In this document: positions 1 through 8,137 of the stretch, piece after piece
Layout: each line of letters starts with the position of its first letter
Position numbering within the stretch: position 1 is the first letter of the stretch
Assembly: GCA_050287605.1 (NCBI GenBank)
Contig: JBNKCG010000119.1
Coordinates: 39,310-103,309 of the forward strand
Reading direction: 5' to 3'
Length of the DNA stretch: 64,000 nt
DNA from: QQUJ01 sp050287605
GTDB taxonomy: Bacteria; Pseudomonadota; Gammaproteobacteria; QQUJ01
Made by a program: the position numbers and the translations under genes
The notes under the pieces: generated by a model
What the model saw: only the letters and a program-made list of their open reading frames with translations
Databases searched by the model: none
What the model was told of the DNA's origin: nothing

Positions 1-220
1 CAGCGCCGTCCGACACCAGCACCGTGCACCGTCGTTGCTTATCCATGCGCGGCACCACGGCAGCGACTCGTGCCGCATCGCCGACGATCAGCAGGTGGCC
101 AGAAGACTGGTACTCCACGGCGTCGGAATCCGACGTGGTCAGCCCCCCGATGGCGCTCAACGCCGCGTCGCGGCCGCGTCGATCGAGTTCCAGACGTTCG
201 TTGGCCAACGTGGCGCTCAC
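1..220 (-). CDS. 4Fe-4S protein of formate dehydrogenase cluster (5' part only)
   Basis: This is a partial gene; its 3' end lies beyond the left edge. Read on the minus strand from GTG at 220, 73 codons are open. The start overlaps the DUF3306 stop as GTGA, which implies translational coupling. The visible N-terminus (MSATLANERLELDRRG, then a segment containing GHLLIVGDAARVAAV) resembles the N-terminal part of the large 4Fe-4S ferredoxin-like proteins that follow DUF3305 and DUF3306 in proteobacterial formate dehydrogenase clusters. None of the cysteine motifs falls inside the window, so the assignment rests mainly on position. The cytoplasmic electron-transfer role is inferred from the family. 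Confidence 0.6.
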   Translation of the reverse strand, partial: MSATLANERLELDRRGRDAALSAIGGLTTSDSDAVEYQSSGHLLIVGDAARVAAVVPRMDKQRRCTVLVSDGA

Positions 221-702
221 GACAGATCACCCACAGGATCGGTGGTGGCTGTGGATTCGGGGTGCTCCTCGTCCTCCGTTCCTACCACGGTGCGTTGGAC
301 CGACGCCTCCAGCGTCTCCTGTCCTTCCTCGGCCTTCGCAGCCAGCCACTGCTTCATGTGGTAGGGAACCGTCTCACCCAGCGGCTCGAAGAGCGAGTAA
401 TCGTCGTCGTAGTCGTTCAAGCCATCGGTAATGTTGAAATCGGCGAGATGGAACAGCTTGCGCAGCGCCGCCCGGCGCAGGGCCTCGTCCACTTCGGGAG
501 AGAGAAAAGCGCTAAAGTCGGACTCGCCGGTCAACGAGTCGATGGGGGGAAGCTCGGTGGGCGGCTCTGCGGCGGCGGAGTCGGGAGGCAGCACGGCCTC
601 CTCCGCCACGTGGCGTTTGCGTCTGACCCAGCGCTGCAAGACGCTCTCGGTCGAGCGGGCATCGGGTCGCGTCCCCAACCGATAGTGTTTGCCCTCAGCC
701 AT
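217..702 (-). CDS. DUF3306 domain protein (FDH cluster)
   Basis: A 161-residue protein starting at MAEGKHYRLG (ATG 702). It overlaps the end of the DUF3305 gene by 8 bp and overlaps the next gene at GTGA. The motifs LQRWVRRKRHV, LPPIDSLTGESDFSAFL, RRAALRKLF and GLNDYDDDY are the recognisable DUF3306 pattern; an acidic C-terminal tail follows. The family is known only from formate dehydrogenase and molybdoenzyme gene clusters and its molecular role is unknown. The longer open frame reaching 981 is DUF3305 sequence read in another frame, so it is not the true start. It belongs to a three-gene operon with tight overlaps. Confidence 0.82.
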   Translation of the reverse strand: MAEGKHYRLGTRPDARSTESVLQRWVRRKRHVAEEAVLPPDSAAAEPPTELPPIDSLTGESDFSAFLSPEVDEALRRAALRKLFHLADFNITDGLNDYDDDYSLFEPLGETVPYHMKQWLAAKAEEGQETLEASVQRTVVGTEDEEHPESTATTDPVGDLS

Positions 703-1174
703 GGTTCGCCCGCTTGCGGCGCGGTTCGCGTTTGATACCCACGCGCTCAATGTAGGCGCTGACCCATTCGCTGATCTCGCGGGGCAGCGGCAACGCCAGC
801 ACCTCGTCGTCGACCTCCATGTGCGAGACGGCTTCGTCTTGGCTGAGGGTGAGCAGCACCGGGCGCATGCCACCGTGCGCTTCATCCTGGGCGCAAACGA
901 CGAAAAGCACCGGCTGTTGACCGGCCAAGTTGTGCGCATAGTGGGCGGTCTCGTCGGGATAGAGCGCCAGGGTGAGTCCATCCCATAGGTGCTCCTCGCC
1001 TTCCGCGTTCTCCCAACTCCGAACTCGTTGCGGCGCCTCGCCTTCGGGGAGCGTGCAGGTCCCCAGCGCCACCACGTGCCAGCGCTCGGAATCCCAGCGC
1101 CCCACCCGTACGTTGCGTCGGGTCAGACGCAACGAAACACGGCATTGGTCGGGTGCAGCATTGCGGGTCGGCAT
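695..1174 (-). CDS. DUF3305 domain protein (FDH cluster)
   Basis: A 159-residue protein starting at MPTRNAAPDQ (ATG 1174), with AAGGG about 10 bases upstream. The core shows RRNVRVGRWDSERWHVVAL followed by LTLALYPDETAHYAHNL and a conserved PVLFVVC strand, all typical of DUF3305. The family accompanies formate dehydrogenase subunits and their chaperones, but its biochemical role is unknown. The frame stays open to 1366, but the extra upstream residues do not look like the family. It is the first gene of the minus-strand operon and is divergent from moaA, with about 350 bp between them. Confidence 0.82.
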   Translation of the reverse strand: MPTRNAAPDQCRVSLRLTRRNVRVGRWDSERWHVVALGTCTLPEGEAPQRVRSWENAEGEEHLWDGLTLALYPDETAHYAHNLAGQQPVLFVVCAQDEAHGGMRPVLLTLSQDEAVSHMEVDDEVLALPLPREISEWVSAYIERVGIKREPRRKRANHG

Positions 1175-1310
1175 CTCAACTGCCCTTCTCGATCGGTGTC
1201 CTATGATCATGGCAAGTTGCATACCAATGGCCGCCATCCTCGTTAACCTTCTGTTTAACGGGAATTTCTCGTCAACACTCAAGGTTCGTCGAGCGACCTG
1301 ATGTTCGGCC

Positions 1311-1364
1311 AATTTGACCCGGTCACCGCCCTGCTGGGTCACTTTGAACCAGCTCAGTTTGACC
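1311..1364. repeat. Clustered TTTGAMC / GGTCAC motifs in the DUF3305-moaA gap
   Basis: The gap 1175-1522 has no gene. Inside it TTTGACC (1313-1319), TTTGAACC (1343-1350) and TTTGACC (1358-1364) repeat on one strand, interleaved with GGTCAC (1321-1326) and GGGTCAC (1336-1342). Reiterated short motifs of this type occur at ends of some insertion sequences (IS21-like elements come to mind), so this may be the scar of an element end. It could equally be a regulator binding region for the divergent FDH and moaA transcripts. No transposase fragment is visible. The rest of the gap shows nothing I can name. Confidence 0.3.
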
Positions 1365-1522
1365 AACCGCGCTGTGAAACCCTTGTGGCACGGGCTCTCA
1401 CAGCGCTGAATTATTTGGGAACGGATCTTGCGAAGAACTTGTCAGCCGTGAGCTCTCGCCTATAGCGGCTACAATAACCGAGTAGTTCATTCTGTTTTTG
1501 TGGTTCTTTGGAGGAGACGGGT

Positions 1523-2527
1523 ATGCCGCAATCTGGTGAGAGCGGGCTAGTCGATCGTTTCGGTCGCCACGTGACCTATCTGCGTGTCTCGGTGACCGAT
1601 CGCTGCAACTTTCGCTGCCTCTATTGCATGGCTGAGGAGATGGAGTTTCTGCCGCGAGCACAGCTGTTGACGCTGGAAGAGCTGGCCGAGATCGGAGCGG
1701 CATTCGCCGAACTCGGCGTGACCAAGATCCGCGTAACAGGCGGCGAACCGCTAGTGCGCCACAACATCCTCTGGCTTTTCGAGCATCTGGGGGCTCTGCC
1801 CGGCCTGCGCGAGCTCACCACCACCACCAACGGCGCGCTGCTGCCCCAGATGGCGCCGGGACTGCGCGCCAGCGGGGTGAAACGCCTGAATATCAGCCTC
1901 GACAGCCTCGATGGCGAGCGTTTTCGGCGCATTACCCGCAACGGCAACCTGAACGAGGTGTTGGCAGGGATCGACGCCGCACAACGGGCCGGATTCGATC
2001 GCATCAAGCTCAACGTCGTCATCCTCAAAGGCCTCAACGACGACGAGATACTCCCGTTGGTCGAATTCGCCCGCACCCGCGCCCTGGACATCAGCTTCAT
2101 CGAAGAGATGCCCCTGGGCGACGTGGAGGGTCACGACCGTCTCGGCGCCTATTACTCCAGCGATGCCGTACGCAGCGATATCGAACGGCGCTTCGAGCTG
2201 GTACCCACCGCGGAGACCACGGGCGGTCCCGCGCGCTACTTCCGCATCGCCGGCGAGTCCACGCGCATCGGCTTCATCTCGCCGCACAGCCACAATTTCT
2301 GTGCCGACTGCAACCGCGTACGCCTGACGGCGGAGGGGCGTTTGCTCCTCTGCTTGGGCCAGGAGCACTCGGTGGATCTGCGCCGCGTCATCCGCGCCAA
2401 CCCCGGCGACCGCGAGCGATTGAAACAGGCCATCGTCGACGCCATGACCATCAAACCCAAAGGCCACGATTTCGACCTCGCCGAACGCCCCGTCATTCTG
2501 CGCCACATGAACGTGACCGGCGGGTAG
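1523..2527 (+). CDS. moaA: GTP 3',8-cyclase MoaA
   Basis: A radical SAM enzyme that converts GTP to 3',8-cyclo-7,8-dihydro-GTP, the first step of molybdopterin synthesis, in the cytoplasm. The protein has 334 residues from ATG 1523, which follows GGAGGAG (1510-1516) at good spacing; an upstream in-frame TTG at 1508 is less likely. The SAM cluster motif CNFRCLYC gives Cys28, Cys32 and Cys35; the GGEPL motif follows; the second cluster is in FCADCNRVRL and the later LLLCLG. It ends in Gly-Gly, as active MoaA proteins do. Next to fdhD and the FDH accessory genes, it probably supplies cofactor to the formate dehydrogenase. Confidence 0.96.
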   Translation: MPQSGESGLVDRFGRHVTYLRVSVTDRCNFRCLYCMAEEMEFLPRAQLLTLEELAEIGAAFAELGVTKIRVTGGEPLVRHNILWLFEHLGALPGLRELTTTTNGALLPQMAPGLRASGVKRLNISLDSLDGERFRRITRNGNLNEVLAGIDAAQRAGFDRIKLNVVILKGLNDDEILPLVEFARTRALDISFIEEMPLGDVEGHDRLGAYYSSDAVRSDIERRFELVPTAETTGGPARYFRIAGESTRIGFISPHSHNFCADCNRVRLTAEGRLLLCLGQEHSVDLRRVIRANPGDRERLKQAIVDAMTIKPKGHDFDLAERPVILRHMNVTGG

Positions 2528-2609
2528 CCCCCACTGCGGGCTGGTGCGGACTTTGCCTCGCGGCTCCTTCCCGCGCCATACTTCACCCATTCCCCCCCTG
2601 CCGACGGCC

Positions 2610-3455
2610 ATGAGCACACCCTACCGACCCGAGATGACCCACGCCGGCCTCGCGCCTACCCACACCGTGGTGGCCCACGACGAGCGCGGCGAGCCGCACC
2701 AGGTCAACATCGCCGGCGAACGCCCGCTGACCCTGTACGTGGATAAACGCGAAGTGGTGACCTTGATGACCCTCGGCGGCCACCCGGAAGCGCTGGCCCT
2801 GGGTTATCTGCGCAACCAGGGTTTCGTCACCGACATCGAGCAGATCCGCGCCATTCAGGTGGACTGGGAGACCGATTCGGTGGCGGTAGTCACCCAGCAT
2901 GGCGTCGACGGCTGGGACGAAAAGCTGGCACGCCGCACCGTCACCACCGGCTGCGGCCAAGGCACCGTGTTCGGCGATTTAATGGAGAGGTTGGCCGAGA
3001 TCCGGCTGCCGCGCCCGCGGCTACGCCAGTCGATCGTCTACCACCTGCTGGAGCAGCTCGCCCGGCACAACGACGTCTACCGCGCCGCCGGGGCGGTGCA
3101 CGGCTGTGCACTCTGCTCCGCGAGTGAGATCCTCTGTTTCGTGGAAGATGTGGGACGCCACAATGCGGTGGACGCCATCGCCGGCTGGATGTGGCTGGAG
3201 GGCGTGACGGGCGATGACAAACTCTTCTATACGACGGGTCGCCTCACCTCGGAGATGGTGATCAAAGTGGCGCAGATGGGGATTGCGGTGCTGCTATCCC
3301 GCTCAGGTATCACAGAGATGGGGCTCTCGCTGGCGCGCCAATTGGGAGTGACCATGATCGGCCGCGCCAAAGGCGACCATTTCCTGGTATTTCACGGAGA
3401 TGAGAACCTGGAGCGGGATGCGTCCCCCCGGCGCATCCGCTCCGCGACTCCCTAG
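2610..3455 (+). CDS. fdhD: Formate dehydrogenase accessory sulfurtransferase FdhD
   Basis: FdhD passes sulfur from a cysteine desulfurase to the molybdenum cofactor of formate dehydrogenase. I chose ATG 2610 (281 residues) because the sequence upstream is low in family resemblance. Family landmarks are RPLTLYVD near residue 40, RRTVTTGCGQG at about 109-117, EDVGRHNAVD and TTGRLTSEMV. The E. coli enzyme has a CxxC pair at the catalytic loop; here only Cys115 is present, followed by GQG. An extra Cys-x-x-Cys lies in VHGCALCSASE. The gene is 82 bp downstream of moaA and tail to tail with the GNAT gene. Confidence 0.93.
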   Translation: MSTPYRPEMTHAGLAPTHTVVAHDERGEPHQVNIAGERPLTLYVDKREVVTLMTLGGHPEALALGYLRNQGFVTDIEQIRAIQVDWETDSVAVVTQHGVDGWDEKLARRTVTTGCGQGTVFGDLMERLAEIRLPRPRLRQSIVYHLLEQLARHNDVYRAAGAVHGCALCSASEILCFVEDVGRHNAVDAIAGWMWLEGVTGDDKLFYTTGRLTSEMVIKVAQMGIAVLLSRSGITEMGLSLARQLGVTMIGRAKGDHFLVFHGDENLERDASPRRIRSATP

Positions 3456-3465
3456 AGGAACGATT

Positions 3466-3984
3466 TCACACGAAGGCGCGGCTGGCCTCGCGGCGCCGCG
3501 GATGGTCGACGATGTCGCCACGACCTTCGTCCACGCACTTGGTCAACACCAACTGAGTTTTACGCAACGTGAATCCGTGGCGGTAGTAGAATCGATGCGC
3601 CCGTTCGCGTTCGACGCGGCTGCGCACCCGCAGGTCCGACATACCGCCATCGCGCGTCCAGCGCTGGGCGGCCTCGATCAACTGCGAGCCGATGCCCCAA
3701 CAGCGAAATGCTTCGTCAACGATCAGACCGCCGATCTCCGCGAACGGCGCCATCTCGATCAGGTCCACACGGTAGACGTGCACCCAACCCACCACACCCG
3801 CGGCTGCCGTCTCGGCGACGAAGATTTGGTTGAGCGGATTGGCCAACAGGGTTCGCAGGCGTTCGCGAATCTCACGCTGCGATGACGAGTATCCCAGTGC
3901 TTCGGATAGTGCTGCGATTTCGATGACGTCGCTAAGCTGTGCTCCCCGGACTACGACCGCTGACTGCCGCTTTGCCATGGCCAT
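3466..3984 (-). CDS. GNAT family N-acetyltransferase
   Basis: A 172-residue single-domain acetyltransferase with AAGGAGG ideally placed before ATG 3984. The GNAT core is visible: VVRGAQLSDV at the N-terminus, strand IFVAETAAAGVVGWVHVY, then EIGGLIVDEAFRCWGIGSQL (motif A, acetyl-CoA pyrophosphate loop with the variant CWGIGS) and the motif B region RERAHRFYYRHGF. The acceptor substrate is not predictable. It is convergent with fdhD (10 bp apart). Its upstream region (3985-4150) is AT-rich and holds the hairpin ATCAGC-TTCT-GCTGAT at 4065-4080, which lacks a T-run and has no clear role. Confidence 0.88.
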   Translation of the reverse strand: MAMAKRQSAVVVRGAQLSDVIEIAALSEALGYSSSQREIRERLRTLLANPLNQIFVAETAAAGVVGWVHVYRVDLIEMAPFAEIGGLIVDEAFRCWGIGSQLIEAAQRWTRDGGMSDLRVRSRVERERAHRFYYRHGFTLRKTQLVLTKCVDEGRGDIVDHPRRREASRAFV

Positions 3985-4150
3985 GACGCGTCCTCCTTCG
4001 CTATGCCTCGCCCTTATTTCACATCAAACGCGGCAGCTGTAAATTCCCTTTTTATTATGCGGCTATCAGCTTCTGCTGATGAGCGTGATTGGGAAAGGCT
4101 AACTTGTTACTTTAATTGAAATACCTTTTTTATTGATAATTAACGATAAT

Positions 4151-4765
4151 TTACAGTCCGGAATCCCGCTGTTTCGCCAAGCAGCGATCCACGAAATCGA
4201 GCCTATCCTGTCCGAAAAAGATTTCCTCACCCACCGCATACGTGGGCACACCGATGGCTTGGTGGGCGATTGCCTCCTCGGTATGGGTGTCCAGACGCCG
4301 CGCGGCCGCCGGCGATTCGGCCGCCGCGATCAACGCGGTTCCGTCCAGTCCCACCGTGTTGGCGACGGCGATCAATGTGCCGGGGTCGGCGATGTCACGC
4401 TCCTCCACCCAGCAGGCGCGCATCAGAGCACGCGTGAGCGCGATGCCGTCGTCGCCCTGCTCCTGAGCGGCGGCGATGGTCAGACAGGCGAGTTTGTCGG
4501 GGCGTGGAAAATACTTGGGCTCCAGATTGAACTCGACACCGAGGAACTCGCGCCAGCGACGCAGCTCCTGCATGCGGTTGGCCAGTAATGCCGGCGGGCG
4601 TTGAGCGATAGGCAGATAGCCGACGGTGGCAAAGATGCGCGGCAATTCCACCGGCTTGAAGGAGACTGTCGCACCGTGGCGCTGCGCGATGGTCAGCAAC
4701 CGCTCCAGGCCGAGAAAGCTCCATGGCGACATGGGTGTAAAGAAGAAATCGACTCGGGTCGGCAT
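4151..4765 (-). CDS. 2-hydroxychromene-2-carboxylate isomerase family protein (DsbA fold)
   Basis: A 204-residue protein from ATG 4765, preceded by AGGAAGGG. It has the thioredoxin/DsbA fold typical of kappa-class glutathione transferases and NahD isomerases: VDFFFTPMSPWSFLG at the N-terminus, where the SPWSF segment replaces the CxxC of true DsbA proteins, the LPRIFATVGY segment after FKPVEL, and the C-terminal GVPTYAVGEEIFFGQDRLDFV. Family members isomerise 2-hydroxychromene-2-carboxylate in naphthalene breakdown or act as GSH transferases. No aromatic degradation genes lie nearby, so the substrate is open. It is divergent from the OCD-like gene. Confidence 0.85.
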   Translation of the reverse strand: MPTRVDFFFTPMSPWSFLGLERLLTIAQRHGATVSFKPVELPRIFATVGYLPIAQRPPALLANRMQELRRWREFLGVEFNLEPKYFPRPDKLACLTIAAAQEQGDDGIALTRALMRACWVEERDIADPGTLIAVANTVGLDGTALIAAAESPAAARRLDTHTEEAIAHQAIGVPTYAVGEEIFFGQDRLDFVDRCLAKQRDSGL

Positions 4766-4871
4766 CGGTTGCCCTTCCTGATTCGGGTGGGTATGGTCGG
4801 TCAGAATCTTAAAGTATGAACCATAATCGGAGCGCAATGATTTCAGATTCCAACGAAACGGCGATTCGCCC

Positions 4872-5825
4872 ATGAGTCTGCTGCAGATCGATGCCGACCG
4901 ACTGCGCCGCGTGCTCCCCTGGGAATCCCTGATCGAGGCCTTGAGAGCGGGTTTCCGCGGTGAGTGCACGGTTCCCCTGCGTCAGCACCACACGGTACCG
5001 ATGCCGCAGCAAGCCGATGCCACTCTGCTGCTGATGCCGGCGTGGCAGGCGGGCCGCTACCTGGGCGTCAAGACGGTGGCGGTGTTTCCCGACAACAGTC
5101 AGCGCAACCTGCCGGCCGTACACGCCACCTACCAACTGTACGACGGTAGCAGCGGCGAGCCGCTGGCACTGCTCGAAGGCAGCGAGCTCACGGCGCGGCG
5201 CACGGCGGCGTCATCAGCGCTTGCCGCCGGTTATCTGTCGCGCACGGATGCGACGCGTCTGCTGGTGGTCGGCACCGGGCGTCTGAGCCTCAACCTGATC
5301 GCCGCTCACTGCGCGGTACGGCCCATCCGTGAGGTGATGGTGTGGGGGCGCTCGCCGGCCAAGGCGGCCGAAGTGGCACGCCAGGCGGCGGCGACGGGGA
5401 TCGCCGCGAGGGCCGTTGACGATTTGAAGGGTGCATGCGCCAATGCCGATATCATCTCCACCGCCACCCTGGCGGTCGACCCTCTGGTCAACGGTGACTG
5501 GCTGCGCCCCGGTACTCATCTCGACCTAGTGGGGGGCTTCCGGCCCGACATGCGTGAAGCCGACGATCGTTGCATCACGCGCGCGCAACTGTTCGTCGAC
5601 ACGCGCGACGGCGCTCTCAGCGAAGCGGGCGACCTCAACCAGCCGCTGCGCTCTGGTCTGATCACCGCGGAATCGGTGCAGGCGGATCTCTACCAGCTGT
5701 GTCGCGGCGAACATCCGGGGCGCAGCGACGCCGACGCTATTACGCTGTTCAAATCGGTGGGTACGGCACTCGAGGATCTGGCGGCGGCCGTACTGGCCTA
5801 CGAGACGGTCTCAGGCGACGCGTGA
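4872..5825 (+). CDS. Ornithine cyclodeaminase / mu-crystallin family protein
   Basis: A 317-residue NAD(P)-dependent enzyme of the OCD/mu-crystallin family. Landmarks are the N-terminal LRAGFRGECTVPLRQHH, LGVKTVAVFPDN, GSELTARRTAA near residues 104-114, the Rossmann segment LLVVGTGRLSLNLIA and WGRSPAKAAEVA. The usual GxGxQA dinucleotide loop reads GTGRLS here. Members act as ornithine cyclodeaminase, alanine dehydrogenase or 1-pyrroline-2-carboxylate reductase; which applies cannot be told from sequence. The gene lies 96 bp upstream of dadA on the same strand, which suggests joint imino or amino acid metabolism. Confidence 0.85.
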   Translation: MSLLQIDADRLRRVLPWESLIEALRAGFRGECTVPLRQHHTVPMPQQADATLLLMPAWQAGRYLGVKTVAVFPDNSQRNLPAVHATYQLYDGSSGEPLALLEGSELTARRTAASSALAAGYLSRTDATRLLVVGTGRLSLNLIAAHCAVRPIREVMVWGRSPAKAAEVARQAAATGIAARAVDDLKGACANADIISTATLAVDPLVNGDWLRPGTHLDLVGGFRPDMREADDRCITRAQLFVDTRDGALSEAGDLNQPLRSGLITAESVQADLYQLCRGEHPGRSDADAITLFKSVGTALEDLAAAVLAYETVSGDA

Positions 5826-5921
5826 TTCGCAAGGTTGCCCTTACGGGCCGGGGATCATAGCATCGTCGCTTTTGAAGACTTGGCGTGCCGCCTTGCGCGG
5901 CATGCGCATCCGGGAATCATC

Positions 5922-7187
5922 ATGCACGTTCTTGTCATTGGCAGCGGCCTCGCCGGCGTGGCGAGCGCCTGGTTTCTGCGCCACTACGGTGCGCAGGTCA
6001 CCGTGGTGGATCGCTGCAACGCCGCCGCCATGGAGACCAGCCACGCCAACGCCGGCATGCTCACCCCCAGCATGTCCGATCCGTGGAATCACCCGGGGTT
6101 GCTGCTCAAGCTGATCAAGTGGATCGGACGTGAAGAATCCCCCTTGGTGCTGCGTCCGTCCGCGTTACCGGTGATGGCGGGATGGGGCGTGCAGTTTCTG
6201 CGTCACTCGACGCCGGCGCGCCACCGGGAAAACACCCTTAAGAACCTGCGTCTCGCGCGCTACAGTCTGGAGACCCTGCGCCAGCTACGCGGTGAACTCA
6301 ACATCGAATACGACGCTCTTGCCAATGGCACGCTCAAATTCTTTCGCGACCGAGAAACCTATAGCGAGTTTCTCCAGCTCGCGGAGATGCTGAGCGCCCA
6401 CGGCGTCCCCTTTCGCGCCTTGGACGGCGGCGAAGTGGTCGCCCTGGAACCCAGCCTGGCGCCCATCCAATCCGAACTGGCAGGCGGGCTGCACTTTCCC
6501 GACGACGAATCCGGCAACGCGCGGCGTTTCTGCGAAAGCCTAGCCGCCCGGGCCCGTGAGCACGGCGTTGAGTTCCGCTACGGCGAGAACGTGCAGCGTC
6601 TCATCGTCGAAAAAGGCCGTTTTCGCGCGCTCGAAACCGACGCCGGACACCTGGACGCCGATGCCTGCGTGGTGGCTGCGGGCAGCTACGCGCCGCTGCT
6701 GCTCAAACCGTTGGGCATCCACCTCCCGGTGCGTCCGGTGAAGGGCTATTCCATCACGCTGCCGTTCGGCGAGTGGCGGCCGCGCCCACGGATGCCGCTC
6801 ATCGACGAGACCCTGCACTTGGCGGCCACCCCGCTGGGCGATGCGCTACGTATTGCCGGCACCGCGGAACTCGCCGGCTGGGACACCCGGGTTCGCCGCG
6901 CACGCATCGACCGCTTGGTGACGTTCGTGCGCCGCATATTTCCCACCTTCCCGATTCCGGCGCCGGACCAGGAGATCGGCGAATGGAGTGGCCTGCGCCC
7001 CATGAGTAGCGACGGTGTCCCCATCCTCGGCCCCTCGCCCATCGCGGGACTGCATCTGGCCACCGGCTACGGACACCTGGGCTGGACGCTCTCCTCCGGT
7101 GCCGGCAAGTTGGTGGCGGCCGGCGTGGTGGGCCAACCGCTCGATCTCGATCTCGCCCCCTACGCATGGCGGCGACCGCGCCGCTGA
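5922..7187 (+). CDS. dadA: D-amino acid dehydrogenase DadA-like flavoprotein
   Basis: An FAD-dependent dehydrogenase of the DAO superfamily, 421 residues from ATG 5922, close to the E. coli DadA length. The N-terminal FAD loop VLVIGSGLAGVASAWFL, then ETSHANAGMLTPSMSDPW, LPNDE-like HFPDDESGNARRF, PVKGYSITLP, EWSGLRPMSSDGVPILG and TGYGHLGWTLSSG match DadA throughout. It oxidises D-amino acids (D-alanine in E. coli) and feeds electrons to the respiratory chain at the inner membrane face. The usual partner, alanine racemase DadX, is not adjacent. The frame stays open upstream to 5835, but the FAD loop fixes the start. Confidence 0.9.
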   Translation: MHVLVIGSGLAGVASAWFLRHYGAQVTVVDRCNAAAMETSHANAGMLTPSMSDPWNHPGLLLKLIKWIGREESPLVLRPSALPVMAGWGVQFLRHSTPARHRENTLKNLRLARYSLETLRQLRGELNIEYDALANGTLKFFRDRETYSEFLQLAEMLSAHGVPFRALDGGEVVALEPSLAPIQSELAGGLHFPDDESGNARRFCESLAARAREHGVEFRYGENVQRLIVEKGRFRALETDAGHLDADACVVAAGSYAPLLLKPLGIHLPVRPVKGYSITLPFGEWRPRPRMPLIDETLHLAATPLGDALRIAGTAELAGWDTRVRRARIDRLVTFVRRIFPTFPIPAPDQEIGEWSGLRPMSSDGVPILGPSPIAGLHLATGYGHLGWTLSSGAGKLVAAGVVGQPLDLDLAPYAWRRPRR

Positions 7188-7252
7188 TGCACGCTTCGCA
7201 CTCCCTGGTCCATACTTGATCCACCCCTTCATCGCGCCGGGAGGTGCCGATC

Positions 7253-8122
7253 GTGCGCGCATCATGCCCACAGGCGTACCGCCGGCTGGTCCCCGTCATC
7301 GCGTTAGCGGTGACGCTCGGGGCCTGCAGCGCCACGCGCATCGCCTACCAGAACGCCGACAGCCTGCTCGCGAGATACGCTGAGAAATATCTCGACCTGA
7401 GCGATCCGCAGTCGCAGCAGCTGCGCGCTCAGCTTGCCCGATGGTTGGATTGGCACCGCCGCGTTCAACTGCCCCGCATCCGCGAGCGCCTGCGCGCCCT
7501 GCGCGTGCAGTTCGCCGACGGACTGGATGCCTCAGAGAGCGAGGCGCTGCTTACTGAACTGCGCGACGCCTACCGCTCGGTGATCGCCGGCCTGATCCCC
7601 ATCGTGTCCGATCTGCTGACATCGCTTTCTCCAGACCAGCTCCGACAACTGGAAGAGGCGTTCGCCACCAGCAACAACGACTATCGCAACGAACTGCTCA
7701 CCGACAGCGTCGAAACGCGGCGCGCCAAGCGGCTGCGCTGGGCCACCAAGGTGGCACAGCGCTGGGTGGGCGATCTGAACGAGCGGCAGAAGCGGTGGCT
7801 GGCGCAGCAACTGCTGCGCTACCCCAGCATGGCGGACGGGTGGTTGGACTACCGCATGGAACAACAGCAGCGGCTGCTGACGATGCTGCGCCGACAAGAA
7901 CCACGCGCAAACGTTGAGGTATTTCTCAACGAGTGGATGGTAAAGCGCGAGGGAGTGTCACCCGAGCTCGCCGCCGCCCGCCGCGCGCTGTTCGGCGCAG
8001 CCCCTTCCCTGCTGCTGCAGTTCGACGCCGGTCTGACACCTCAGCAGCGCGCACACGGTCTGCAGCGCGTGGATTCTTTTCTCGATCTAGCTGACGAACT
8101 GACGCTACCCGCGCCCGGTTGA
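7253..8122 (+). CDS. DUF6279 family lipoprotein
   Basis: A 289-residue exported lipoprotein. GTG 7253 is preferred over GTG 7244 because GGGAGG (7239-7244) then lies 8 bases upstream. The signal peptide has the lipobox VTLGAC, with the lipidated cysteine followed by Ser. The mature part is helical and Arg/Leu/Gln-rich, with AYQNADSLLARYAEKYLDLS followed by RAQLARWLDWHRR, the recognisable pattern of DUF6279. The function is unknown. It follows dadA by 65 bp and ends 15 bp from the convergent cytochrome gene. An outer membrane location is likely, as no Asp follows the lipidated Cys. Confidence 0.82.
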   Translation: MRASCPQAYRRLVPVIALAVTLGACSATRIAYQNADSLLARYAEKYLDLSDPQSQQLRAQLARWLDWHRRVQLPRIRERLRALRVQFADGLDASESEALLTELRDAYRSVIAGLIPIVSDLLTSLSPDQLRQLEEAFATSNNDYRNELLTDSVETRRAKRLRWATKVAQRWVGDLNERQKRWLAQQLLRYPSMADGWLDYRMEQQQRLLTMLRRQEPRANVEVFLNEWMVKREGVSPELAAARRALFGAAPSLLLQFDAGLTPQQRAHGLQRVDSFLDLADELTLPAPG

Positions 8123-8137
8123 GCATCGCTGAACCCA

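Noticed and set aside
217..981. Long open frame beginning upstream of DUF3306
   Set aside because: The part from 703 to 981 is DUF3305 coding sequence read in another frame; homology begins at ATG 702.
4065..4080. Hairpin ATCAGC-TTCT-GCTGAT as a terminator
   Set aside because: No T-run follows on either strand, and it lies upstream of the GNAT gene, not behind a gene.
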